Assembly (NCBI RefSeq): GCF_003205235.1 | Contig: NZ_QJSM01000005.1 | Coordinates: forward strand, 1 to 64,000 | Reading direction: 5' to 3' | Source: Thermoplasma sp. Kam2015 | GTDB taxonomy: Archaea; Thermoplasmatota; Thermoplasmata; Thermoplasmatales; Thermoplasmataceae | DNA: 64,000 bases | Part shown: positions 54,845-64,000 of the stretch, in pieces | Layout of the letters: each line of letters opens with the position of its first letter | How positions within the stretch are numbered: the stretch's first letter is position 1 | Notes under the pieces: model-generated | Database searches by the model: none | Told to the model about the DNA's origin: nothing | The model's input: the letters and a program-made list of their open reading frames with translations, nothing else | Translations under genes and position numbers: made by a program

Positions 54845-57800
54845 ATGCGAAGTAGTAATAATATCATAATAGTTCTATCATTGACCGTACTTTTTCTGAT
54901 GTCGGTAATTTCAATTCCCATATCTGCGGCTTCACCCATGGCGAATAGCGCAATTCATGTAAATGAGGGAAACATAACTTTCACTGGAAATACTCAGGCA
55001 GACTTTGCAGGGCATATTGTGTATAGAAATTACATGGCGTCTCCTTGGGGAAAAAATAATAATATCTCCTCGTTTTACGTTTCTTTCAATGCAACATATC
55101 TATTCTTAGGCGTTAGCGAAAACATAAGTGATAACGCACTTTATATCTTCATGAGCAATAATACTGGATCTGATTATGGTACCTATGAAATATCGAATCT
55201 AAATGTCTGGGCCAGAGATATAAAATTCACTGAACCTCTAAATTATTTTTCCAGCGTTTGGTTTGGTGGTGAAAATACGGGAATAACAGGCTACGGTACA
55301 TTCTTGATCAACACCTCAATAACTAGTAATACGCCAAACGCTAGGATGATACCGAGTATATTTAAATTTGATTCATCTACCAATAGTACTGAAATAGCCA
55401 TTCCATGGACTTCAATGTTTCCAAGCGGATATTCTGGTACGCTAGTTATGAATCTTTCCCTCTTCGTCGTTGGAGGAAGCGGTTCATGGGTCGGAACAGG
55501 CATACCGTATTATCAGGAGGGATCGTACAACGACGGCACCTACCAGAGTTTATTTACGGTCAATAATACGCTTGCTCTGAACTTTGGATATGTCAATATA
55601 CCGTCTTCAAGACCAAAGCCTATAAATCTGGCCATAATTTATAACGATCATCAGCCACTTTACAAAATTGTAGGATCCAACAATTACATACTCCCGTGGA
55701 CAGAAGCCCATGCAACCGCCGAATACATAGAGCAGGCGCTTATAGCACATATGTTTCCGCAGATAAATGTGACATACGAAATGTCTGGATCTCTCCTCTA
55801 CCAGCTCGTTAATATATCTACGGATCCATACTACAACAATACATTCATTCGATATGCCTTCATACCATACAGCACACTTAATACAACGGAGAATCAAAGT
55901 CTACTTGCGAATATAACCGCGGATTACTTCAGTATACCGGAATATGTATTTGAATTGAATGAACCAGCATCCAATGAATACAGAAATTTACATGACATAT
56001 GGATGTCTGGAGGAAAGTTGAGTTCGTCTCAATTTGAAGATCTGAAAGTTCTGTGGTTCCTCTATGACATCAGTACGCCTCTTATTGAGGGGCAGCTTGG
56101 ATCCAACTGGATAAACAGTACTATATGGGCTATGCATAATCAGACTTCTTTCAACCAGAAGGATCTTTTAGAAATACTGCATTATTCAAAATGGCTCACA
56201 GGTCAGGTCATACCTGCATTCAGAAATGACATGCAGGGAAATCAGAATGGAAGCAATAATGTTGAGCTGTTTACAAGTCCGTTTTATCATCCGTTAACTC
56301 CTCTGCTGCTGGCAAACAATATATCAGGTCCAGAAGGCTCCATCGAGAAGGCATCATACTACAGCGATGTGCTGGCTCAGATGAACATAAGCCGTGGTCA
56401 GTTTCATTCTCTCTTTGGTCAGTGGCCTTCCGGTATGTACGCTCCAGAGTTCACGGTATCGTATCGTATGATGCAGGCAATAGATGAGTCTGGCGCAATA
56501 TGGAGCAATACAGCGGAAGCCACTTTAATGGCCTCTGGAATTGATGCCTCTGGTTATGACTTTGGAAACGGTGGAAACATTTCCCAGATGCTAAATCTTT
56601 ATACACCATACGTGGCTATTGGCCCAGACAACACCTCTGTCTATATGTTCTTCAGGGACGGTTACATATCAAATAACTGGGCTTTCAACTATGGAAACCT
56701 TCCAACATGGGTTGCAGTTGATAACATAATAAATTATCTGAAGGGCGTATACAGCGCGATACCGGCTCAAGATCATGCCAGAACGCTGGTAACAATAGGC
56801 ATAGATGGAGAAAACTGGATGTTTATGTCGCCGTTCGCCGAGGATGGCGTACCATTCTTGGAGGATCTTTACAAGGCACTGGATCAGAACTCTAGTTATA
56901 TTCATACGGTGACTCCAGATCAGTTCATTCAGCAGGCCAGATCTGATGGATTATCATTCCCAGTTCTAACACATATAGCAACCGCCGGCTGGAACAGCGG
57001 AAACGGTAAGGCTGCGCCGTATCAAAACAACATATATTTAACTCAGTGGTCTGGAGATTCTGTACAGGACTTTTACTGGGAGGCTCTAAATTCAGTCAGG
57101 AATAAGGTGGTAGAGTACCAAAAATCCCATAACCTCACGCAAATAGAGAATTATTCGGCGTTTGAGAGTAATTTGACAGCCAGAGGTCCTGAAGGAAATC
57201 TTACAAGAGCCTGGAATGCTGTATACGCTGCAGAAGGCAGTGACTGGTTCTTCCAGATGGCTCCGTGGACAATAAGCAGCTCCAATACGCTCCCATTTGA
57301 TTACATATTCAAGGGCGATCTGATATATGCACTGAAGCAAATCGGATCGCGTGTACCGAATTATCTGACGCTTGGCTACAGCAAACCTCTGACTCCATAT
57401 TCGCTTGGGGATTACACTCAACAGCATACTCCATCCCTAAATGGATATGCAGGTGAAACCATAAGCACACCATATGGAATTGCGTCATCTCCAGTGATAG
57501 AAGATCAGTGGAATGACAGTATCAGGTATGTAAATTCAAATTCCACCTATGGATCCATTTCTCAGGTGGACATAGAATACAATTCAACAACTATATTCGT
57601 TCAGATATACGTCAATGGAGATGCTTGGCTATACGGTATTGATCCACTTGATGAGATTGGAGTGTACATGTCCCTTCCAGATCCATCGATGGGAAGCAAT
57701 ATAAGCAACGATGTACAGAGTGCATCATTCTATACCGTTGGAGGCATGCAGAAACTAGATTTCGCTGCCACATATGCTGCAGTCATAAACACATCCTCGT

Positions 57801-59743
57801 TCGACGATGGCGCAGGATACTACAATGCATATACCTCTACAGGTCTCGATCATTGGTCGTCATATCCACACAGTGGGAGCATGGTGGCCTTTGCGCGTTC
57901 GGTAATACAGTTCGCTATACCCATGTCATTTCCAGGGTACGTTCCTGGAAATTCCTTCGAAATGGGTGTCTTTGCGCATAATGGAATGTCACAGAAAACT
58001 TACTTTATGTCTCCATTTTTCATTCATATACCAATTTCCATCGCCTCCTATGTCCTGATATCTTCAATACACAACACCGTTCCACCTGTTGGCGATGGGA
58101 ATTACACATATCCGGATCAGCCTACGCAGATCCCGCCGGGATCTTTAGATCTTGAATACATTAACGTATCCGAGAATCAGTTTGACGTCCAGTGGGCATT
58201 TAAATATGCACAGCTCTGGAACATATGGAATGGGCCGCTTGGGTTTTCGAACCAGATAATTAACATATTCATATCAAACGGAAGCAGAAATGGACGTACT
58301 TATCTTGGAAACGGCCCGAATGCAGACTCAACTGTCCCATGGCAGACCCTGATATACATATCTGGATGGGCAACCTACATTCAGACGTTGTCTGGGACAA
58401 CATCATCTGGAATAATCGTGACTTCTAACTTGAGCCGCGGGGATATATATGTCACAATACCAATAGGGGATATAGGGCGTGACCTTATGTCTTACAGGTA
58501 CATAATAGTGGCCGGATCATATGACGGTTATGGTTTGGATGGATGGAGGATCGTAGATCAGTCAAATACCACCAACGGCGGCTGGCAGGGAGGCGGAGGA
58601 GATCCACCGTGGAGTTCAAATATATACACATACATCGCCCCTGCGACTGTGCATGAAGGTAAATTGACCCAACAAGAGGCCTTGGCAAACTTTTCAATAA
58701 ACCATCCTGCACAGCTGATGCCGATAGAGCTCCCAGGAATAAATGAAACTGTAAGATCGTCTCTTGAAAAGATAAACAGCACGGTATACGATTTTCCTAC
58801 GGTTGTAAGATCAGGGAATGCATATTATATGTACTTCATATCGAATAGAAGTGGCATCAACATGGTTTATGCTTCTTCAACACACAACTTTATATCATGG
58901 AGCACCCCTGTTCGAATTCCAGGTACAGCCTGGGCAAGCGACTTAAGCGTCTCCGCATCTAATGGGCTGGTTTATCTGGCGTATGTGAAGAATTCAAGCA
59001 TCATCCTTGATGAAGGTTGGGGAACATTCTTCTGGACGATAGGCGCATTTCATTCAAACGCTGTGCATATAAGTTTGTATTCCACCACTCATGGGCTATT
59101 TTTGCTCGAAACCTTCAGGAGTGGTGATCGGTACACATACTCTCTGATCCACATTGTGAACGGAAACATCGTGAAAGAACGTCATTTTGATTTTGCCGGG
59201 CAATCATATGGTTCCATATCTGGATTCTGGAATAAGCTCGTCATTTCATACTATGATCATAATGATGGAAACTACACTATACATCTTATTCTATTTACAG
59301 AAAATCTCAATGGCATTTCTTCTTATACATACAATACCGATGCAACGCTTAAGGGGATCGTATCAATTGCAATAGCTCGTGGAAATATAATCTATCTATC
59401 CTACGTCTCTTTCGAAAGAGGCATCTATACGCTTGAGATCTCTACATTTCTTCTGAATCGGAACCTGATACCGATTTCAACATTCAATATTACGTCCTCC
59501 ACATTTGATATATCAAATCCTTCCATTACGATTGGTTGGATGGGAAACATCATTCTAGCTTGGCATCAGATATATGAACTAAATAACACTGTTTTCGCCC
59601 TACGACTTCTTCCTATTATACCAGTATTCCTAGAGACGCAGTTTCCATTTTCCAGTCATGTCTTAAAGTTTGAAGCATTAGAAATGTCCCTCCATGCTTT
59701 CTTTAAAATAAATTATTCAAATTTAATCATATTAAAAAATTAG
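54845..59743 (+). CDS. secreted GH57 amylopullulanase-like glycoside hydrolase
   Basis: A 1632-residue secreted enzyme. Residues 1 to about 29 are a signal peptide. A beta-rich DOMON/glucodextranase-like module is followed by a GH57 domain from about 258: YNDHQPLY (H269), nucleophile E535 in MYAPEFTVSY, acid D654 in IGIDGENW. C-terminal glucodextranase-like module(s) (about 900 to 1280) and a beta-propeller-like tail follow. Its nearest functional class is amylopullulanase, cutting alpha-1,4 and alpha-1,6 glucans outside the cell. Dozens of N-x-S/T sites fit a glycoprotein. No C-terminal anchor is seen, so it may be released or bound through other proteins. It directly follows the sugar ABC operon. 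Confidence 0.92.
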   Translation: MRSSNNIIIVLSLTVLFLMSVISIPISAASPMANSAIHVNEGNITFTGNTQADFAGHIVYRNYMASPWGKNNNISSFYVSFNATYLFLGVSENISDNALYIFMSNNTGSDYGTYEISNLNVWARDIKFTEPLNYFSSVWFGGENTGITGYGTFLINTSITSNTPNARMIPSIFKFDSSTNSTEIAIPWTSMFPSGYSGTLVMNLSLFVVGGSGSWVGTGIPYYQEGSYNDGTYQSLFTVNNTLALNFGYVNIPSSRPKPINLAIIYNDHQPLYKIVGSNNYILPWTEAHATAEYIEQALIAHMFPQINVTYEMSGSLLYQLVNISTDPYYNNTFIRYAFIPYSTLNTTENQSLLANITADYFSIPEYVFELNEPASNEYRNLHDIWMSGGKLSSSQFEDLKVLWFLYDISTPLIEGQLGSNWINSTIWAMHNQTSFNQKDLLEILHYSKWLTGQVIPAFRNDMQGNQNGSNNVELFTSPFYHPLTPLLLANNISGPEGSIEKASYYSDVLAQMNISRGQFHSLFGQWPSGMYAPEFTVSYRMMQAIDESGAIWSNTAEATLMASGIDASGYDFGNGGNISQMLNLYTPYVAIGPDNTSVYMFFRDGYISNNWAFNYGNLPTWVAVDNIINYLKGVYSAIPAQDHARTLVTIGIDGENWMFMSPFAEDGVPFLEDLYKALDQNSSYIHTVTPDQFIQQARSDGLSFPVLTHIATAGWNSGNGKAAPYQNNIYLTQWSGDSVQDFYWEALNSVRNKVVEYQKSHNLTQIENYSAFESNLTARGPEGNLTRAWNAVYAAEGSDWFFQMAPWTISSSNTLPFDYIFKGDLIYALKQIGSRVPNYLTLGYSKPLTPYSLGDYTQQHTPSLNGYAGETISTPYGIASSPVIEDQWNDSIRYVNSNSTYGSISQVDIEYNSTTIFVQIYVNGDAWLYGIDPLDEIGVYMSLPDPSMGSNISNDVQSASFYTVGGMQKLDFAATYAAVINTSSFDDGAGYYNAYTSTGLDHWSSYPHSGSMVAFARSVIQFAIPMSFPGYVPGNSFEMGVFAHNGMSQKTYFMSPFFIHIPISIASYVLISSIHNTVPPVGDGNYTYPDQPTQIPPGSLDLEYINVSENQFDVQWAFKYAQLWNIWNGPLGFSNQIINIFISNGSRNGRTYLGNGPNADSTVPWQTLIYISGWATYIQTLSGTTSSGIIVTSNLSRGDIYVTIPIGDIGRDLMSYRYIIVAGSYDGYGLDGWRIVDQSNTTNGGWQGGGGDPPWSSNIYTYIAPATVHEGKLTQQEALANFSINHPAQLMPIELPGINETVRSSLEKINSTVYDFPTVVRSGNAYYMYFISNRSGINMVYASSTHNFISWSTPVRIPGTAWASDLSVSASNGLVYLAYVKNSSIILDEGWGTFFWTIGAFHSNAVHISLYSTTHGLFLLETFRSGDRYTYSLIHIVNGNIVKERHFDFAGQSYGSISGFWNKLVISYYDHNDGNYTIHLILFTENLNGISSYTYNTDATLKGIVSIAIARGNIIYLSYVSFERGIYTLEISTFLLNRNLIPISTFNITSSTFDISNPSITIGWMGNIILAWHQIYELNNTVFALRLLPIIPVFLETQFPFSSHVLKFEALEMSLHAFFKINYSNLIILKN

Positions 59744-59773
59744 TATTTTATATATAGTGATTTTGCAGCAATA

Positions 59774-60889
59774 TCAAGCTTGAGCAACATTTATCCTCTT
59801 TCCATTCCATAGAAGTTTCCCTGAATCTTTATCGAAGATCAGTATTCTGTTGTTCAATGGTATCAGCTTAACCATTTCACCTATCCTGCGTTCCTGTAGA
59901 GATGAGGTGGCCCTTACTATTCTTGTATTTGAATTTCTTAGGATATAGTATTCAAGGCGCCTTCTGCCTAGTGGCTGTATGGCTTCAAGTTCGGCAGTGA
60001 ACCCTTCATTTCCTTCTCCAATATCCTCCGGTCTTATACCAACTATGACATCCACAACGTTTTCTGGGAAATCCTGCCCCACATCCAGCTGAAACTCATT
60101 GATCTTGAGTATCTTATCCTGGTTTTCATGGGTGATCACACCATCTATGAAATTGATAGGAGGATCACCAACAAAGCCAGCTATGAACGTATTGGCTGGA
60201 GAATCATAAACATCCATTGGGCTACCAACCTGTATGAGATGTCCTCTGTTAATAACGGCTACTCTGTCGGCAAGAGTCATTGCCTCTATCTGGTCATGCG
60301 TCACATAGATGGTTGTTATGCCTAGCTGTTCATGAAGTTTCTTCAGTTCTACCCTCATCGTACCGCGTAACTTGGCATCAAGGTTAGACAGCGGTTCGTC
60401 CATGAGAAATACGGCTGGTCTTCTGATTATCGCCCTTCCCAGAGCGACCCTTTGCCTCTGCCCACCTGATATCTGTCCAGGTTTCATGTTCAGAATACCC
60501 TCAATATCCAGAAGTTTCGCAACTTCCCTGACTCGTTCGTCTATCTCCTGTTTACTAATCTTCTGTATCTTGAGGGGGAATGCTATATTGTCATAAACGG
60601 TCATAAATGGATACAGGGCATAATTCTGGAAAACCATAGCCATATCACGATCTTTTGGCGGAAAATCGGTTATCTCGTATTCGTCAAGAAATATGTGGCC
60701 AGAATCTACCTTCTCAAGACCGGCTATTATCCTCAACAGAGTGGTTTTACCAGAACCACTTGGCCCGAGGATGACAAAGAATTCTCCATTGTTTATCGTC
60801 AAATTAATATCAAAGAGACCAGCATCTGGGCCATTAGGTGAACTCTTTCCAAAATCTCTGGTTATATGCTCGAGCCGTACTACGGTCAT
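59774..60889 (-). CDS. sugar ABC transporter ATPase (MalK/MsmK-like)
   Basis: A 371-residue ATPase with Walker A GPSGSGKTT (42-50), signature ISGGQRQR, Walker B FLMDEPLSNLD and the regulatory C-terminal domain (about 240-371, with IVGIRPEDI). It matches MalK/UgpC-type subunits that energise sugar import. It lies on the opposite strand, convergent with the GH57 gene, so it may be expressed separately and serve several importers, as is known for MsmX. Confidence 0.93.
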   Translation of the reverse strand: MTVVRLEHITRDFGKSSPNGPDAGLFDINLTINNGEFFVILGPSGSGKTTLLRIIAGLEKVDSGHIFLDEYEITDFPPKDRDMAMVFQNYALYPFMTVYDNIAFPLKIQKISKQEIDERVREVAKLLDIEGILNMKPGQISGGQRQRVALGRAIIRRPAVFLMDEPLSNLDAKLRGTMRVELKKLHEQLGITTIYVTHDQIEAMTLADRVAVINRGHLIQVGSPMDVYDSPANTFIAGFVGDPPINFIDGVITHENQDKILKINEFQLDVGQDFPENVVDVIVGIRPEDIGEGNEGFTAELEAIQPLGRRRLEYYILRNSNTRIVRATSSLQERRIGEMVKLIPLNNRILIFDKDSGKLLWNGKRINVAQA

Positions 60890-60976
60890 GATGATACTGT
60901 AGTCTTTACATATAATTTAAACTTTTGTGCTTTATGCCTCTATCAGTGGTAATATGCGTCAGGTAATGTCTGCAGG

Positions 60977-61330
60977 TCATCTCTGATCGCTCGTCAGGGG
61001 ATACATATCAGCTATAGTTAGCCACTTTGAGCCCCATATCTTGAGATCATTCAGTACGGTACGCAGATCCATCCCTTTCTGTGTCAGGGAATACATAACG
61101 CGGAACGGTTGGGTGGAGATGATCCTCCTCTCTATTATCCCTTTTTGCTGCAGTCTCTTTAGCGTAGTTGAAAGCGTCTTAGGGCTCATATTCTCTGCCT
61201 TTCTCAGAATGTCGTTGAAACCAAGACTCTCTTCTGACAGGAATCTTATAACCAGCAGATCGTTTTCGTTTCCGACTTCCCTTATAGCTTCCACTATGGG
61301 GCACGTCTCTCCCTTATTCAATGTATCCAC
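60977..61330 (-). CDS. HxlR-family winged-helix regulator
   Basis: A 117-residue HxlR-type regulator: CPIVEAIREVGNENDLLVIRFLSEE at the start, GFNDILRKAENMSPKTLSTTLKRL for the recognition helix and IIERRIISTQPFRVMYSLT for the wing. A single Cys near the N-terminus (C11) is placed as in redox-sensing HxlR/HypR members. It is divergent from yceI-pirin, which it may control. Confidence 0.9.
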   Translation of the reverse strand: MDTLNKGETCPIVEAIREVGNENDLLVIRFLSEESLGFNDILRKAENMSPKTLSTTLKRLQQKGIIERRIISTQPFRVMYSLTQKGMDLRTVLNDLKIWGSKWLTIADMYPLTSDQR

Positions 61331-61416
61331 CTTTATTAACTCAAGTACAGTTACTATAGACGGAGTTATTTAAAATATATAAATATTTATTCTATATCAG
61401 CTTAAGAAAAAATAGT

Positions 61417-61422
61417 AGGTGA
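61417..61422 (+). promoter_or_regulatory. ribosome binding site of yceI
   Basis: AGGTGA lies 4 bases before the ATG at 61427, fixing the start of the YceI-like gene. A TATA-like TTTAAAATATATAAATATTTA lies about 25 to 55 bases further upstream, between divergent genes. Confidence 0.55.
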
Positions 61423-61426
61423 AAAA

Positions 61427-61969
61427 ATGGAAGTAATGAAAGCATGGACAGCGGATTTAGCGCATTCTAACGTAGAGTTTGTGGTTCGGCATATGATGAT
61501 ATCTAGGGTAAGAGGAAGCTTTAAGAAGTACGATATAACATACAATGGGGATCCAGACAAGCTTGAATCCGGCAGAGCGACAGCCAAGATAGATGTGGCA
61601 AGTGTATTTACTGGCGATAACGGCAGGGATGAAGATCTCAGGTCATCTAACTTTTTCGAGGTATCAAAGTATCCCTTTATTACATTTGAATCCACAAAGA
61701 TTGAGAAGATCTCTGATGAGAGCTATAAGGTCCATGGGAATTTGACAATAAAGGGCGTGACAAAGGAAGTTGCCTTCGATGGTGAACTCGGGGGCATTCT
61801 GAAGGATCCATACGGCAATCAGAGATTTGGTTTCTCAGCGACAGCTTCAATAAACCGCAGAGAATTTGGCCTTACATGGAACATGGTGCTCGATAACGGT
61901 GGTGTTATGGTTGGCGATACGGTCAAGATAGAAATTGCTCTGGAAATGGTAGAAGTGAATCAGAAATGA
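61427..61969 (+). CDS. YceI-family lipid-binding protein
   Basis: A 180-residue YceI-domain beta-barrel protein (WTADLAHSNVEFVVRHMMISRVRGSF in part, LRSSNFFEVSKYPFITFEST, FSATASINRREFGLTWN). YceI proteins bind polyisoprenoid chains or amphiphiles. It has no signal peptide, so it stays in the cytoplasm. Its last four bases overlap the pirin gene and it is divergent from the HxlR regulator, a common redox or quinone-linked set. Confidence 0.93.
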   Translation: MEVMKAWTADLAHSNVEFVVRHMMISRVRGSFKKYDITYNGDPDKLESGRATAKIDVASVFTGDNGRDEDLRSSNFFEVSKYPFITFESTKIEKISDESYKVHGNLTIKGVTKEVAFDGELGGILKDPYGNQRFGFSATASINRREFGLTWNMVLDNGGVMVGDTVKIEIALEMVEVNQK

Positions 61970-62880
61970 TCTCAAAAATTCCTGAATACTTCTTTGAGGG
62001 TTCGTTGACATACGATGGTGCTGGTGTAAAACTCAGAAGAATGTTTGGATCTCAGAGAACGGCACAAATAACGGATCCATTTCTTCTTATGGATATATTC
62101 GGTTCAGAAAGGAGGGAGGACTATGATAATGGATTTCCATGGCATCCACATAGAGGTATTGAAACCATAACATACCAGATGGCAGGAAAGACATTACACG
62201 AAGACAGCGAAGGTCATAAGGGTATCATAGGACCAGGAGAATTCCAGTGGATGACTGCAGGAAGCGGGATATTCCACGAAGAAATGCCAAAACCAATATA
62301 TTACGGTGAGGAGGCAAGATACGCTACCAGAGATAATTCAAACAAGGGCATACAGCTCTGGCTTAATTTGCCATCATCCTCAAAGATGACAGACCCTTCC
62401 TATCGTTCCATAAAGCCTGATCAGATACCTCATATAACGGATGATTATGGAAACAGGATAAGGATCGTGGCAGGAAACGTCAATGGAGTTAATGGAGCAT
62501 TGAACGAGAATTTTCAATACGATATGGTAAAAAAGATAGATCCATATTATATTGAAATAATTATGGAAGCTGGTGCCAAATCCGATCTCTCAATTCCAGA
62601 AGGATACCGCGGCATCCTGGCAATTATTGACGGTAATATAAGGATCAATACTTCACAGTTCAGTGAAAAAAATGTAGTGGTGCTTTCAAGAGAAGGTTCA
62701 AATGTTAGCCTTAAGGCACTGGCCGATTCCAGGATAATATTGCTTGCTGGGAGACCACTAAATGAACCTATAGCCTGGTATGGACCTATCGTGATGAACA
62801 CAAGAGAAGAAATAATAAATGCCCTCAAAGAGCTTCAGGAAGGAAATTTCGTAAAGAATAAAAATCCAATGATGCAGTAA
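61966..62880 (+). CDS. pirin-family cupin protein
   Basis: A 304-residue pirin. The N-terminal cupin holds metal ligands in FPWHPHRGIETITYQM and a Glu/His in MTAGSGIFHEEMP; GIQLWLNLP and a second cupin follow. Pirins can act as quercetinases or redox-linked regulators. Translation is coupled to yceI by a four-base overlap. Fe binding is inferred from the conserved His residues. Confidence 0.94.
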   Translation: MISKIPEYFFEGSLTYDGAGVKLRRMFGSQRTAQITDPFLLMDIFGSERREDYDNGFPWHPHRGIETITYQMAGKTLHEDSEGHKGIIGPGEFQWMTAGSGIFHEEMPKPIYYGEEARYATRDNSNKGIQLWLNLPSSSKMTDPSYRSIKPDQIPHITDDYGNRIRIVAGNVNGVNGALNENFQYDMVKKIDPYYIEIIMEAGAKSDLSIPEGYRGILAIIDGNIRINTSQFSEKNVVVLSREGSNVSLKALADSRIILLAGRPLNEPIAWYGPIVMNTREEIINALKELQEGNFVKNKNPMMQ

Positions 62881-63071
62881 CTGGATACATTATGATTCAA
62901 GGATATTTATTTTCAGTAGTGCACTGATACTTTGCCTTGATATGCGTGCCGCTAAGAATCAGACAATATCTTCTCAAGAAAAGTCCATTCTATTATCATC
63001 TTCATATAGTTAAAAAAGAATTGGCCTCGGCATAATTTAAAATAGAATTTCCTCTATTTATGATAATGCTT

Positions 63072-64000
63072 CTACGCCATATCATTGTCCTGCGGAATAG
63101 ACTGCCTGCCTTGGATCCATACGTTCATTATCAACGTATCTAGTTTTATGTCTTCCATGCGAGCGGTCTTCCCACCTACCGAATAAACTCTCTCATTGTC
63201 CTTTATGAAGAAGGTATGTTTGAATCCAGGAACAAGATCGATTCCCGTTATGTTACCCTCTATTTTCACTGGTCCGGTGGCGCTGTATCCGCTAACCTCT
63301 GCTGAGATGTTGTATGACCTCTTTAGAAACGAGTTTATTGCTTCACAGCTCAGCCAGGCGGTTGAAAATTTCATATCCCGCCTCACAGGAAAGTCGTGAA
63401 ATGTATCTGAAGGGCCCCATATAGTATGATAGTAATAGTAATTCAGTATGTGAATCAGCTCGTTTTCATCAAAATAAAGTGCATATCCCTCGGAATCCTC
63501 AGTGCTTTCAACATTTATTATCCCGTGCTTTCTATCCGCTATCATCACCTGTGATGCAGCTCCTCTCCTTATTCTAATGACAATATCATCCGGCAGCGTT
63601 CTAAGGAAGTCGATTTCAGCATCGGGAAAGGCGACAATGACAACGGTCACCCCTTTCTTCGCAGCCTCGATAAAATATTTCTTAAGGTATCTCAGATTCT
63701 CATAATTAAGTGAAGCTATTATTTCATTCTCAGCCTCTGAGATAACATCTTTCATCTTTTCTCTTATTTGAAAATTATTTTTTATCATCCAGAGATAGGG
63801 ATTGTTCCCCTTGAATTTTTTCTGCTGTTCTATATAACTTTCAATCCTCTTTTTGTAATCCCTTATTTCTATGAGCTTTCGATCTATGAAATTATCGATG
63901 GGTACAGCCCTGTAGACCTTCTTCTTTCCAGGGCTGACTTCTACAGCACCCTTTGATTCTAAGCTTTCGAATATATCATATACTCTGGGCTGTGGCACCT
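63072..64000 (-). CDS. TrmB-like transcription regulator of sugar uptake (truncated by the window)
   Basis: The gene runs out of the window at its 5' end; at least 308 residues are visible. The visible start PRVYDIFESLESKGAVEVSPGKKKVYRAVP is the recognition helix and wing of a TrmB winged helix, followed by a coiled linker (about 35 to 70) and a PLD-like sugar-binding domain (SEAENEIIASL, VTVVIVAFPDAEI) with a late beta domain. TrmB proteins control maltose/trehalose transporters in archaea. Its nearness to the GH57/ABC module suggests it regulates this set. Confidence 0.88.
   Translation of the reverse strand, partial: VPQPRVYDIFESLESKGAVEVSPGKKKVYRAVPIDNFIDRKLIEIRDYKKRIESYIEQQKKFKGNNPYLWMIKNNFQIREKMKDVISEAENEIIASLNYENLRYLKKYFIEAAKKGVTVVIVAFPDAEIDFLRTLPDDIVIRIRRGAASQVMIADRKHGIINVESTEDSEGYALYFDENELIHILNYYYYHTIWGPSDTFHDFPVRRDMKFSTAWLSCEAINSFLKRSYNISAEVSGYSATGPVKIEGNITGIDLVPGFKHTFFIKDNERVYSVGGKTARMEDIKLDTLIMNVWIQGRQSIPQDNDMA

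Noticed and set aside
1-64000. CRISPR arrays, rRNA and tRNA genes
   Set aside because: I looked for regularly spaced repeats and for paired tRNA stems with a GGTTCRAAYCC-type arm and found none; the only repeats are the dispersed TnpB-type elements.

Overview
The window is archaeal and almost certainly from Thermoplasma, most likely T. acidophilum. The strongest marker is the 90-residue bacterial-HU-type DNA-binding protein at 21368-21640, which I recognise as HTa. Supporting it are an archaeal DnaG primase, a CDP-archaeol synthase, isopentenyl phosphate kinase with type 2 IPP isomerase, an archaeal-type Pth2, a gluconate dehydratase of the non-phosphorylated Entner-Doudoroff pathway, and many leaderless genes with a TATA-like box about 25 bases before the start codon. 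Species identity is from memory of these proteins; no search was run.

Region 1 (1 to about 9760) looks clearly more AT-rich than what follows and is sparsely coding. It holds an Lrp/AsnC regulator, a USP-like protein with two radical SAM enzymes in one operon, a cysteine-less AhpD-like protein, and an ACR3-type permease with a UspA protein, divergent from a small ArsR-fold regulator. It contains three transposon remnants, and one of them (9390-9757) lies exactly where base composition changes.

Region 2 (about 9790 to 51200) is dense housekeeping DNA: dihydropteroate synthase, a Cys/Met-metabolism PLP enzyme, thymidylate kinase, purN and purM, a CDGSH protein, gluconate dehydratase, an ABC exporter, ribosomal proteins S12 and S7, HTa, dnaG with an overlapping Lon-like AAA+ gene, hisS, an isoprenoid operon (acetyltransferase, isopentenyl phosphate kinase, fni, zinc-finger protein), carS-pth2, a PhoU-like regulator, aconitase, isocitrate dehydrogenase, threonine dehydratase, 3-dehydroquinate dehydratase, kptA, prs, a crotonase with a sugar kinase, GTP-type PEP carboxykinase, AlaX and a protein disulfide oxidoreductase. 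Aconitase, isocitrate dehydrogenase and PEP carboxykinase give a TCA/gluconeogenic group; gluconate dehydratase links to sugar breakdown.

Region 3 (51200 to 64000) is a polysaccharide-use module: an anchored sugar-binding protein, two MalF/MalG-type permeases, a 1632-residue secreted GH57 amylopullulanase-like enzyme and a convergent MalK-type ATPase. It is followed by an HxlR regulator, YceI, pirin and a truncated TrmB-like sugar regulator. Together they suggest extracellular breakdown of alpha-glucans and import of the products.

The most unusual signal is a family of at least seven short non-coding elements (about 130 to 370 bp, at 659-878, 5914-6094, 9390-9757, 21076-21309, 26799-27032, 35699-35888 and 36751-36972). 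Each ends like the right end of an IS605/IS1341-type tnpB transposon: a fossil of the TnpB C-terminal codons, conserved hairpins (one pair forming a pseudoknot) and a terminal GCTCAC-like motif. None has an intact tnpB. Two copies share 229 identical bases. They look like miniature elements carrying omega-RNA (TnpB guide RNA) scaffolds. No tRNA, rRNA or CRISPR array was seen.
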